Shown: positions 44,247 through 52,091 of the stretch, one piece after another
How the letters are laid out: the number at the start of each line of letters is the position of its first letter
Numbering within the stretch: the stretch's first letter is position 1
Source: Flavobacterium yafengii
GTDB taxonomy: Bacteria > Bacteroidota > Bacteroidia > Flavobacteriales > Flavobacteriaceae
Length of the DNA: 64,000 nt
Assembly: GCF_030010375.1 (NCBI RefSeq)
Contig: NZ_JASCRY010000001.1
Span: 434,001 to 498,000 of the forward strand
Reading direction: 5' to 3'
The notes under the pieces: model-generated
What the model was told of the DNA's origin: nothing
Database searches by the model: none
The model's input: only the letters and a program-made list of their open reading frames with translations
Translations under genes and position numbers: made by a program

Positions 44247-44900
44247 CTACTTCTCTCCTTCCCATTCCGCATAAAACTGCGCCAGAAATCCTTCCATATA
44301 ACGGTGTCTTTCTTGTGCAATTTGTTTTCCAGTCTGGGTATTCATCTTATCTTTCAAAAGCAATAACTTTTCGTAAAAATGATTGAGCGTTGGAGAATCG
44401 TTCTTCTTGTATTCTTCCTTTGTCATACTGGAATTTGGAGCTATTTTTGGGTCGTAAAGCGCTCTATTTTTAAATCCGCCATAATTGAACGTTCTGGCAA
44501 TTCCAATCGCGCCAATCGCATCTAAACGATCTGCATCCTGAACCACATCCAATTCTATGGAAGAGAATTTCTTTTCGAAATTACCACCTTTGTACGAGAT
44601 GTTTTCAATGATATTTACCACATGAGCGATGATTTCTTCATCAACATTTTCAGATTCTAAAAATTCACGCGCTATTCTTGGTCCAACGCTTTCGTCACCA
44701 TCATGAAACTTACTGTCGGCAATATCATGAAGCAAAGCCCCAAGTTTTACGACAGTGGTATCGCAAACTTCATTTTTTGAAATCAGAACGGAATTTTTAA
44801 ACACTCTTTCGATATGAAACCAGTCGTGTCCGCCTTCGGCATTTTCTAATTTTTCTTTTACAAAAAGAATCGTTTTGCTTATTAAATCAGGGTTTATCAT
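44247..44900 (-). CDS. HD-domain phosphohydrolase
   Basis: A 217-aa cytosolic protein of the YpgQ/YedJ type. HDWFHIERVFKNSVLISK gives the first His pair, and LGALLHDIADSKFHDGDESV the HD motif. DVVQDADRLDAIGAIGIART supplies the distal Asp residues. These metal-dependent enzymes hydrolyse nucleotides (pyrophosphatase or phosphatase); the substrate is not known. The gene is full length and lacks a partner domain. Its upstream side carries the hairpin at 44916. Confidence 0.88.
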   Translation of the reverse strand: MINPDLISKTILFVKEKLENAEGGHDWFHIERVFKNSVLISKNEVCDTTVVKLGALLHDIADSKFHDGDESVGPRIAREFLESENVDEEIIAHVVNIIENISYKGGNFEKKFSSIELDVVQDADRLDAIGAIGIARTFNYGGFKNRALYDPKIAPNSSMTKEEYKKNDSPTLNHFYEKLLLLKDKMNTQTGKQIAQERHRYMEGFLAQFYAEWEGEK

Positions 44901-44915
44901 TGTTTATATACTTTT

Positions 44916-44966
44916 AAAAAAAATGTTGAATTTCAAAGTTCTCCAACTTCAAAATTCAACATTTTT
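44916..44966 (-). terminator. Terminator downstream of the desaturase gene
   Basis: A long stem with arms 44919-44940 and 44945-44966, core ATGTTGAATTT / AAATTCAACAT with a CTCC loop. The A-run at its left is a T-run on the minus strand, after the desaturase stop. The right end also has a T-run. Confidence 0.82.
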
Positions 44967-44990
44967 ATTCTTTATTTAGAATTCAAAAAT

Positions 44991-45980
44991 CTATCGTACT
45001 AAAGCTGGCTCCACCCATTTGAAGATGTGTGACTCTTGTGGAATTACTAATCTTTCTGAAATTTTTGCCATTCTTGCCGGTAATTTCATCAAGTAATCAC
45101 GGGCTTTTTCTGCTTCATCAGTCAAACCGGAAATTTTATCAATCTCCCATTTGTCAATTAATTTTTGCATAATATCCACATAATCCGCTGCCGTGTAAAC
45201 CCCAATACGTTGTGCCGAATCAGAAAACTGTTCGAAAGCAGTACTGATTTTTTCACCTGATTCTCTCAAGAAATGCGCTGGCATCACGATTTTTGCTTTC
45301 ATCATGTATTGAAACGCAAGCATCATTTCGCTTGGATCAACTTGAAAAATACGGTTTACAAATTCGCTGTACGCATGATGATGACGCATCTCGTCACCAG
45401 CAATCATTTTGCACATTTTAGACAATTTGTTATCGCCATATTTCTTAGCCATTTGCGCCACTCTGTTGTGAGAAACATAAGTTGCTAATTCTTGAAAACT
45501 GGTATACACAAAATTTTTGTACGGATCTCTTCCGGTTCCAATATCAAAACCGTCGTTGATAAGGTGTTGTGTTGTCATTTCTACTTCACGCATGTTCACA
45601 CGACCTGATAAATACAAATATTTGCTCAGTAAATCGCCATGACGATTTTCCTCTCCAGTCCACTGTCTGATCCATTTAGCCCAGCCGTTTCGCTCTACAT
45701 TATCAATTCCATCTACCTCCATTAACCAGGATTCGTAGGTTGGCAAAGCTTCCTCGGTAATGGTATCACCTACTAAAGTCACCCAGAAATCATATGGTAA
45801 TTCTTTTGCAATTTCACGTAATTCTTTGACCTCATCAAAAAAAGTATCACTTTGAGAATTAGGCAAAAAATCTGTTGGTTGCCATATTTTCTCCACTGGA
45901 ATTAGATACTGATCGACAAAGCTGTCTACGTTTTTTTCCAAAAACTGCATTACTTCTAATCGAATGTTTTTTATTGACAT
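44991..45980 (-). CDS. Acyl-ACP desaturase (di-iron, stearoyl-ACP desaturase family)
   Basis: A 329-aa soluble di-iron enzyme. The ligand motifs are EENRH (110-114) and DEMRHH (196-201), with further Glu in DTITEEALPTYE and SFQELATY. This is the plant-type soluble acyl-ACP desaturase family (PF03405), also found in bacteria, which inserts a cis double bond into acyl-ACP using O2 and ferredoxin. It lies 10 nt after an acyltransferase gene on the same strand. The pair would make and insert unsaturated chains into phospholipid. Confidence 0.9.
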   Translation of the reverse strand: MSIKNIRLEVMQFLEKNVDSFVDQYLIPVEKIWQPTDFLPNSQSDTFFDEVKELREIAKELPYDFWVTLVGDTITEEALPTYESWLMEVDGIDNVERNGWAKWIRQWTGEENRHGDLLSKYLYLSGRVNMREVEMTTQHLINDGFDIGTGRDPYKNFVYTSFQELATYVSHNRVAQMAKKYGDNKLSKMCKMIAGDEMRHHHAYSEFVNRIFQVDPSEMMLAFQYMMKAKIVMPAHFLRESGEKISTAFEQFSDSAQRIGVYTAADYVDIMQKLIDKWEIDKISGLTDEAEKARDYLMKLPARMAKISERLVIPQESHIFKWVEPALVR

Positions 45981-45990
45981 TATATATAAA

Positions 45991-46725
45991 TTAAATTTTT
46001 ATTCCTTGAACAACTGCTTTTTCTGTTTGTGCTATCAACTCAGAAAAATCATAATCTTTAACCGCTAACGGTTTATGTACTACAAAGGTAAGGCGATTTC
46101 CTAAACCTAAAGGGAAAAACCCGTATTTAACTATTTTCCAAGAATTGTTTATGCTAACTGGAACCACATATGCCGATGGCGCATACTTACATAAAATTTT
46201 CAAACCGCTTTGTGCAAACTCTTTTGGTTTACCAGTCTTGCTTCTTGTTCCTTCCGGAAAAATGACTGCGGAACGGTTGTGTTTTTCAATATATTCTGAC
46301 AATCCTTTGATCGCCGGAATGGCTTGTTTGGGATCTTTACGATCGATAAGAACAGAACCTCCATGACGTAAATTAAACGATACACTTGGGATTCCTTTTC
46401 CTAATTCTTTCTTACTGACAAATTTACAATGAAATCGGCGGAAAAACCAAATCATAGCAATAATATCGTACATACTTTGATGATTGGACACAAAAATTAA
46501 AGGAACGTTTTTAGGAATGCTTTCTATATTTTCAAATTTGTATGTTGTCCCCAAAAGGTTCGTGCATTTCAATAAGAAAAAATTCAAATAATCGACACTT
46601 TTTTTATGGGCTTGATAACCAAAAACATTAAAGCAAACCCACTGAATTGGATGAAATATAACCAATGTAAGACCGAAACCTAAATAATAAATTACGGAAA
46701 TGGGATACGAAAATAGTTTTTGCAT
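45991..46725 (-). CDS. plsC: 1-acyl-sn-glycerol-3-phosphate acyltransferase
   Basis: A 244-aa membrane-bound acyltransferase. An N-terminal helix (10-32) is followed by the catalytic NHQSMYD (81-87, HX4D) and by FPEGTRSKTG (156-165), which binds the phosphate. It makes phosphatidic acid from lysophosphatidic acid. It precedes the acyl-ACP desaturase by 10 nt. A second paralogue is at 61747-62508. Confidence 0.92.
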   Translation of the reverse strand: MQKLFSYPISVIYYLGFGLTLVIFHPIQWVCFNVFGYQAHKKSVDYLNFFLLKCTNLLGTTYKFENIESIPKNVPLIFVSNHQSMYDIIAMIWFFRRFHCKFVSKKELGKGIPSVSFNLRHGGSVLIDRKDPKQAIPAIKGLSEYIEKHNRSAVIFPEGTRSKTGKPKEFAQSGLKILCKYAPSAYVVPVSINNSWKIVKYGFFPLGLGNRLTFVVHKPLAVKDYDFSELIAQTEKAVVQGIKI

Positions 46726-46768
46726 GCTTTAAAAATTTGCCACAAAAGTAAGAAATATATTTTTAGCC

Positions 46769-46818
46769 CGATTTAAATCGGAAACAATATACAGGCTCAA
46801 CGTTTAATCGTAACTTTG
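46769..46818 (+). promoter_or_regulatory. Candidate -7 box of rnpA with an upstream palindrome
   Basis: TAACTTTG (46811-46818) matches TAnnTTTG and lies 32 nt before the rnpA start. CCGATTTAAATCGG (46769-46782), a perfect 14-nt palindrome, lies 28 nt upstream, between rnpA and the divergent plsC. It may be an operator. No suitable TTG element was found. Confidence 0.4.
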
Positions 46819-46850
46819 TACATTAAAATCTATGTCTTTTTTCTATTAAA

Positions 46851-47231
46851 ATGAACTTCACTTACCCAAAAAACGAAAAGCTAAAAAGTAAAATCACCAT
46901 TGGATTATTGTTTACCGAAGGGAAATCAGTATCTAAATATCCGCTGCGATTGGTGTATAAAGCCGGTTCTTTTGGCGAAGGCGAAAAAATAAAAATGGGC
47001 GTTTCGGTTTCAAAAAAGAATTTTAAAAAAGCTGTAGACCGCAATTATTTCAAACGTGTACTACGCGAAACCTATCGTCTCAACAAACACCTATTGATTG
47101 ACAATCTGGATCAACCGTATTCCTTTATGTTTTTTTACCAAACCAAAGACCGATTGACGTATGCCGAAATTAATACCAAAACCATTCAATTGTTAGAGAA
47201 GTTTTTGCTTCAAATAAAAAAAGAAGAGTAG
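46851..47231 (+). CDS. rnpA: Ribonuclease P protein component
   Basis: A 126-aa basic protein of the RnpA family. GVSVSKKNFKKAVDRNYFKR is the core that includes the RNR-type motif (DRNYFKRVLRETYRL). It helps RNase P RNA to cleave the 5' leader from pre-tRNA. In most bacteria rnpA follows rpmH; here there is none nearby, and the gene leads a group with the DUF4349 lipoprotein and the S41 protease, an order I recall as usual for Flavobacteria. Confidence 0.92.
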   Translation: MNFTYPKNEKLKSKITIGLLFTEGKSVSKYPLRLVYKAGSFGEGEKIKMGVSVSKKNFKKAVDRNYFKRVLRETYRLNKHLLIDNLDQPYSFMFFYQTKDRLTYAEINTKTIQLLEKFLLQIKKEE

Positions 47232-47273
47232 CAATTCTATTTTTTGTATTTTTAGCATTAAAATGTCATGTTT

Positions 47274-48125
47274 ATGAAGTCAATAGCCTTGTTTTTTGTT
47301 TTATTCTTTTCTTTTTCCAGTTGTAAAAAAAGTGATGTTGCTGCCGAAGATATTGCTAGTGACGAAAAATTAATGACTATAAAACTTCCTCCAAAAGAAG
47401 CTTCAGCTGGAAATGCTCTTTATGACAAAGCAGATTTAAATGCGTCGGCAAAGGAAGCTCCTCAAAACATTGAACCAAAAATCATCAAAGAAGGCAATCT
47501 TCGTTTTCAAACCAATGATTTAACAGCCACTTATACTCAAATACAGAATGCAGTAAAGAGTCACAATGCTACTATTCAGAATGATACTGAGGGAAAGGAT
47601 TATGGGTCTGTTTTTAGAAGATTAATCATTCGTGTTCCAAGCAAAAATTTCGATTTATTTTTGAAAGACATTTCAAAAGGAGTTGCTTATTTTGACAATA
47701 AAGAAATATCATCTCAAGATGTAACCGCAGAATATATTGATATCGATGCTCGATTAAAAGCTAAAAAAGTACTGGAAAACCGTTATCTCGAACTTCTAAA
47801 AAAAGCAAATAAAGTTTCTGAGATGTTAGAAATTGAGGCACAACTTTCCTCCATTCGCGAAGAAATCGAAGCAAAAGAAGGCCAGTTGAACTATATGCAA
47901 AACCGAGTTTCATTCAGCACCATTACCATAGAATTCTACAAATCTATCGCTGAAGAAAGTGGCGTAACAGCTTCTTATGGAATGAAAATTTGGACTGCCA
48001 TCAAATCTGGGTTCAATAGTATGTCGAGTTTATTTATAAATTTACTGAGTATTTGGCCGTTTATCATTATCCTGTTTGCAATAGGTTACTTTATTAGAAA
48101 AAGATTTAAGACAAAAAAAACATAA
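47274..48125 (+). CDS. DUF4349-domain lipoprotein
   Basis: From ATG 47274 (MKSIALFFVLFFSFSSCKKS) it has a lipobox with Cys17 and 283 residues; ATG 47268 two codons earlier is also possible. The DUF4349 domain follows: EGNLRFQTNDLTATYTQIQN, IRVPSKNFDLFLKDI and SSQDVTAEYIDIDARLKAKK, with a coiled coil at about 170-205. A transmembrane helix near the C-terminus (IWPFIIILFAIGYFI) ends in a basic tail. The protein is thus anchored at both ends. Function is unknown. It is 4 nt before the S41 protease gene. Confidence 0.82.
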   Translation: MKSIALFFVLFFSFSSCKKSDVAAEDIASDEKLMTIKLPPKEASAGNALYDKADLNASAKEAPQNIEPKIIKEGNLRFQTNDLTATYTQIQNAVKSHNATIQNDTEGKDYGSVFRRLIIRVPSKNFDLFLKDISKGVAYFDNKEISSQDVTAEYIDIDARLKAKKVLENRYLELLKKANKVSEMLEIEAQLSSIREEIEAKEGQLNYMQNRVSFSTITIEFYKSIAEESGVTASYGMKIWTAIKSGFNSMSSLFINLLSIWPFIIILFAIGYFIRKRFKTKKT

Positions 48126-48129
48126 AACA

Positions 48130-49767
48130 ATGTATTCTTTCTTCAAAAAAAAATTCATACTCCCCGTTGTCGCTTCGGCATTTCTGTTCATTGGTGCTAG
48201 TTTCAAAGACGATTTTTTTGAAATCGCAAAGCAAATCGAGATATTCACAACCCTTTTCAAGGAATTGAACCGAAATTATGTCGATGAAACCAATCCCGGT
48301 GAATTAATGGATAAAGCCATCAAAGGAATGTTAGCTAATTTAGATCCTTACACTGTTTATTTCAACGAACAAGATGTGGTGCGATTCAAGATAAATAACA
48401 CTGGAGAATATACGGGAATAGGCGCTTTATTGACTCGAAAAGAAGATAAATTGATAGTCAAGGAAGCCTATAAAAACTTCCCTGCGGATAAAGCCGGTCT
48501 TAAAGCGGGTGACGAAATTACTCAAATAGGCGATGTATTATTATCTGATTTCAAAGAAGATGCTTCACAGCTTTTTAAAGGTGCGAAAAACACCAAAATC
48601 GACATCAAATACATCCGACAAGGAAAAATGAGCACCACTCAAATTGTCCTTGATGAAGTCGAAATCAAATCGGTTCCCTTTTTTGCAAAAATCGACGACA
48701 AAACCGGATATATTGTATTGTCTCATTTTAATAAAAAAGCGGCATTCGAAACCAAAGAAGCATTGGAACAATTAAAAAAAGACGGTGCGGAAAGAATTAT
48801 ATTGGATTTAAGAGACAATCCCGGTGGACTTTTGAATGAAGCCGTGAATATCTGTAATTTATTTGTTCCAAAAAATGAAATTATTGTTACTACAAAATCA
48901 AAAATAGAAAAACACAACAGTACCTATAAAACGAGTAAAGATCCTGTAGATACTGAAATTCCTTTGATTATTATTGTGAACGGCAGAAGTGCTTCGGCAT
49001 CAGAAATTGTGGCTGGCGCTTTGCAGGATTTAGATCGCGCTGTGGTCGTAGGAAGCCGTAGTTTTGGAAAAGGATTGGTACAAAGACCGGTGGATTTAAC
49101 GTACGGAACACAACTAAAAGTAACCATTTCACGTTATTACACGCCGTCAGGAAGATGCATTCAAGCTTTGGATTACACCCGAAAAGATACAAATGGGAAA
49201 GCCATAAAGACCGAAGAGAAAAACTACAATGCTTTTAAAACCCGAAAAGGGAGAACCGTTTATGATGGTGGTGGGATTCAGCCGGATGTGGAACTGGAAG
49301 AAGCAAAATCAAGTCCAATAACGGATGCTTTGATAAAAAATGATGGAATTTTTAATTACGTAACCAGTTATTATTATAAAAATCCCGATTTAGGAAATCG
49401 TATTCCTACCGTTACTGATGCTGATTTCTTGGATTTTAAACAGTATTTAAAAGTTCAAAAATTCTCTTTTGATACCGAAACGGAGTTGGCACTGAAAAAC
49501 ACTTTGGCTGTAGCCAAAAAAGAAAAAATAGACGAATCCATAATCACAGAATACCAACAATTACTTACTGCGCTTCAGAAAAGTGAGAATGCTTTATTGG
49601 ATAAAAACCAAAAAGAAATTAAAAATCTGATTTTGGATGAAATTATTAAACGCTATCAATATCAAGAAGGATTGTATCAATATTATATAAAAAATAACTC
49701 CGAAATTAAGAAATCGGTTAGTATTTTGAACAATAACTCCGAGTATAAGACTATTTTAAAAATATAA
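48130..49767 (+). CDS. S41-family carboxy-terminal processing protease
   Basis: A 545-aa secreted or membrane-anchored protease. A hydrophobic N-terminal segment (about 9-24) is followed by a PDZ domain (about 85-165, TGIGALLTRKEDKLIVKEAY, GLKAGDEITQIGD). The catalytic core follows: LDLRDNPGGLLNEAV, SASASE (287-292) and Lys314 in SRSFGKGLVQ, the Ser-Lys dyad. A C-terminal helical extension lies after residue 410. Such enzymes cut C-terminal tails in the periplasm. Its stop overlaps the OmpA gene start by one base. Confidence 0.92.
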   Translation: MYSFFKKKFILPVVASAFLFIGASFKDDFFEIAKQIEIFTTLFKELNRNYVDETNPGELMDKAIKGMLANLDPYTVYFNEQDVVRFKINNTGEYTGIGALLTRKEDKLIVKEAYKNFPADKAGLKAGDEITQIGDVLLSDFKEDASQLFKGAKNTKIDIKYIRQGKMSTTQIVLDEVEIKSVPFFAKIDDKTGYIVLSHFNKKAAFETKEALEQLKKDGAERIILDLRDNPGGLLNEAVNICNLFVPKNEIIVTTKSKIEKHNSTYKTSKDPVDTEIPLIIIVNGRSASASEIVAGALQDLDRAVVVGSRSFGKGLVQRPVDLTYGTQLKVTISRYYTPSGRCIQALDYTRKDTNGKAIKTEEKNYNAFKTRKGRTVYDGGGIQPDVELEEAKSSPITDALIKNDGIFNYVTSYYYKNPDLGNRIPTVTDADFLDFKQYLKVQKFSFDTETELALKNTLAVAKKEKIDESIITEYQQLLTALQKSENALLDKNQKEIKNLILDEIIKRYQYQEGLYQYYIKNNSEIKKSVSILNNNSEYKTILKI

Positions 49768-50573
49768 TGAAGAACTTATTTAGTCTCATCTTTTTGCTTT
49801 TTTTCAGTTATTTAACCGCTCAAATTAAAACCGCAGAAACCGTATATTTTGAATTTGATAAATACAATCTTTATAATGACCAAGTTCAAACTATAGTCAA
49901 TTTTATAAAAAGAGTAGATACTACTAAAGTCGAATCCATACAGATTTATGGCTATTGTGACGATAGAGGCGATAATGATTACAATTATAAATTATCTGAC
50001 AACAGGGTAAAAACCGTTCGAGATATCCTGACTTCTAATGGTTTTAATAAAAACAAAATTGTTATTATCGAAGGGAAAGGTCGGGTGGTTTTAACAAATG
50101 ATCCTTTTGAGAATTTAAACGAAACCCGTTCTAAAAACAGACGTGTTGACTTGTTTCTGGTAAAGAAAAATAGTTTTGGAAAAGGAATTTATAACTCTTT
50201 TCAGGACAATCATAAAGTTGGTGATCGAGTCTACTTAGATAATATTCTATTTCCTTTGGGAAGCAGCAAATTAACGGAACAATCCAAACTGGAATTGGAC
50301 AAAATTTCAAAAATTTTACAAAAACAAAAAAACATACAATTCGAAATTAAAGGACACGTATGTTGCACTCCAAGCTATTACGAGGATGCCATCGATAAAG
50401 ACAGTCGCGAAAGAAAACTTTCTTTGAATCGAGCCAAAAGTGTATACAAATACCTGATATCTAAAGGTATAAACAGCCTTAGGATGAAATATATAGGATG
50501 CGGAAACAAATTTCCTACGGGTTTAGGAGAAGAACTAGACCGAAGAGTCGAATTTCTTATTGTGAAAATTTAA
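49767..50573 (+). CDS. Secreted protein with two tandem OmpA-like domains
   Basis: A 268-aa protein. A signal peptide (about 1-18, ends LTAQ) is followed by domain 1 (about 22-130: YFEFDKYNLYNDQVQTIVNF, IYGYCDDRGDNDYNYKLSDN, NRRVDLFLV) and domain 2 (about 150-268: LFPLGSSKLTEQSKLELDKI, then LNRAKSVYKYL and DRRVEFLIV). OmpA-like domains bind diaminopimelate in peptidoglycan; having two suggests cross-bridging or pairing. The second domain contains CGNK and CCTP, with extra cysteines. It is coupled to the S41 protease and may be its substrate or tether. Confidence 0.85.
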   Translation: MKNLFSLIFLLFFSYLTAQIKTAETVYFEFDKYNLYNDQVQTIVNFIKRVDTTKVESIQIYGYCDDRGDNDYNYKLSDNRVKTVRDILTSNGFNKNKIVIIEGKGRVVLTNDPFENLNETRSKNRRVDLFLVKKNSFGKGIYNSFQDNHKVGDRVYLDNILFPLGSSKLTEQSKLELDKISKILQKQKNIQFEIKGHVCCTPSYYEDAIDKDSRERKLSLNRAKSVYKYLISKGINSLRMKYIGCGNKFPTGLGEELDRRVEFLIVKI

Positions 50574-51017
50574 TTACTCTCTTTTCATCTCAATATGCGG
50601 AATATCATCTTCCAGATACATTTCGCTGGTTTGCACAAATCCATGGTTTTCGTAGAATTTTTTTAGGTATAACTGTGCTCCAATAGTGATCTTGCTTTCG
50701 CCAAAATGCAAAGCGATTCCGGCAATTGATTCTCGCATTAAGTCATGTCCCCATTTTCTGTCGCGATAATTCGCATCAACAGTTACCCTTCCGATAGAAG
50801 CATTATCAAAACTGATTCCGGGTTTGAATAATCTGGAATGAGCCACTATTTCACCTTCAAATTCGCCTATAAGGTGTAACGCTACTTTATCTTTGCCGTC
50901 AAGATCAAGATAAACGCAATTTTGCTCCACTACGAAGATCTCACTTCTTAATTGCAACAAATCGTATAGTTCGTGAACCGTTAGTGCGTCAAACGCCTTA
51001 ATTTTCCATTGTAACAT
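50574..51017 (-). CDS. GNAT acetyltransferase, ElaA-like
   Basis: The start ATG 51017 (MLQWKIKAFDALTVHELYDL) matches the ElaA family, so the longer frame upstream is not used. The protein has 147 aa. RSEIFVVEQNCVYLDLDGKD is the ElaA N-terminal signature, and IGRVTVDANYRDRKWGHDLM the acetyl-CoA-binding loop. Acceptor substrate is unknown. Its stop is directly adjacent to the end of the OmpA gene on the other strand. Confidence 0.87.
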   Translation of the reverse strand: MLQWKIKAFDALTVHELYDLLQLRSEIFVVEQNCVYLDLDGKDKVALHLIGEFEGEIVAHSRLFKPGISFDNASIGRVTVDANYRDRKWGHDLMRESIAGIALHFGESKITIGAQLYLKKFYENHGFVQTSEMYLEDDIPHIEMKRE

Positions 51018-51066
51018 TGTGCCTTTTTTTATGTTTTTTGTATCGTACAAATAAAAGAAAATAAGA

Positions 51067-52044
51067 TTATCTTTTCAATACATTTACTGATTTTATAATA
51101 GATTCCAGTTCATGCATGAGATCACGTTTTTCTTTGGATGGCGCGTAACAAAAACCTTCTAAAACCAAAACTCGATTGTATTCCTCATCGATGATGGCAT
51201 AATTGATAAAAGGCCCCGACATAAAATCATTATTTAACTCCCAAGTTCCCTTTGTCTCAAAGGTTTCTTTATCATCAAGAGTAATCTTGAAAAGGTACGG
51301 CGCATACGCCTCTTCCGTAGTCATATTAGTATCAGGCTCGGTTCCGCTGATGTATAATTTTCCGATAGAATCTCGCATTTTTATAATACTCGAAATTAAA
51401 TTCGCGTCTTTTTTAATTGTGTTTAAAGGAACTTGATAAATTAAAAGACTCGTGTTTCCTCCAATAATTTCCTTTTTTAACCACATAAAATTACTTTTGT
51501 GAAGCACATATGCGTAACCGGAAGGAACCTGCAATGTGATATGGAATTTATTCGAAATTACCTTAGGGTCAATATGGGATTGACTATTAATTTTCTGACT
51601 TTCGGCGATTTCTGCCTGCTTGATCAGCTGAATCATTTTAGGTGCATTTTTTTCAATGCTTGCTATAATATCCGCACTTGTTTTACCGGAAATATGAAAT
51701 ACATTCTGAGGAGATGCATATTGGTTTTTAACAATCTCAAATTTGTTTATTTCGCCTTTCTTAACCACAATAATTGCTCTGGTATCCGTCATAAAACCTT
51801 CCAAAAGCTTAATTGGATATTGATTTATGTTGAACAGCGGTTCTTCCTGTGGCAATCCAATTACTGGCGAGGCAAACTTGTTTCGAATGCTGTCTCCTAC
51901 ATCACCATTCCATAACTGATCATCAATAATAACTGAAATAGTATTGATTTTTCCCGATGTTTTTCGCGGCAAAGATTCATTTTCCTTTTTACAGGAAAAC
52001 AACATCAAAGAAATCAGAAGAAATAAAAAATGGGCTTTATTCAT
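51067..52044 (-). CDS. DUF4837-family lipoprotein
   Basis: From ATG 52044 (MNKAHFLFLLISLMLFSCKK) there are 325 residues; the longer frame begins at a TTG and is unlikely. The lipobox is LMLFSC. Features: ISVIIDDQLWNGDVGDSIRN, IVVKKGEINKFEIVKNQY, VPSGYAYVLHKSNFMWLKKE and GPFINYAIIDEEYNRVLVLE. DUF4837 is known only from Bacteroidota and has no assigned role. The gene lies 47 nt after the lytic transglycosylase, an association I recall as conserved, which points to cell-wall metabolism. Confidence 0.82.
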   Translation of the reverse strand: MNKAHFLFLLISLMLFSCKKENESLPRKTSGKINTISVIIDDQLWNGDVGDSIRNKFASPVIGLPQEEPLFNINQYPIKLLEGFMTDTRAIIVVKKGEINKFEIVKNQYASPQNVFHISGKTSADIIASIEKNAPKMIQLIKQAEIAESQKINSQSHIDPKVISNKFHITLQVPSGYAYVLHKSNFMWLKKEIIGGNTSLLIYQVPLNTIKKDANLISSIIKMRDSIGKLYISGTEPDTNMTTEEAYAPYLFKITLDDKETFETKGTWELNNDFMSGPFINYAIIDEEYNRVLVLEGFCYAPSKEKRDLMHELESIIKSVNVLKR

Positions 52045-52091
52045 ATTATTCAATTATAAAATAAAACCCAAATTTATAGAAGTTTATCGTA

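Noticed and set aside
44198..44386. Open frame of 62 codons after the 28-bp palindrome
   Set aside because: It begins in tandem repeat units and overlaps the end of the HD gene on the other strand.
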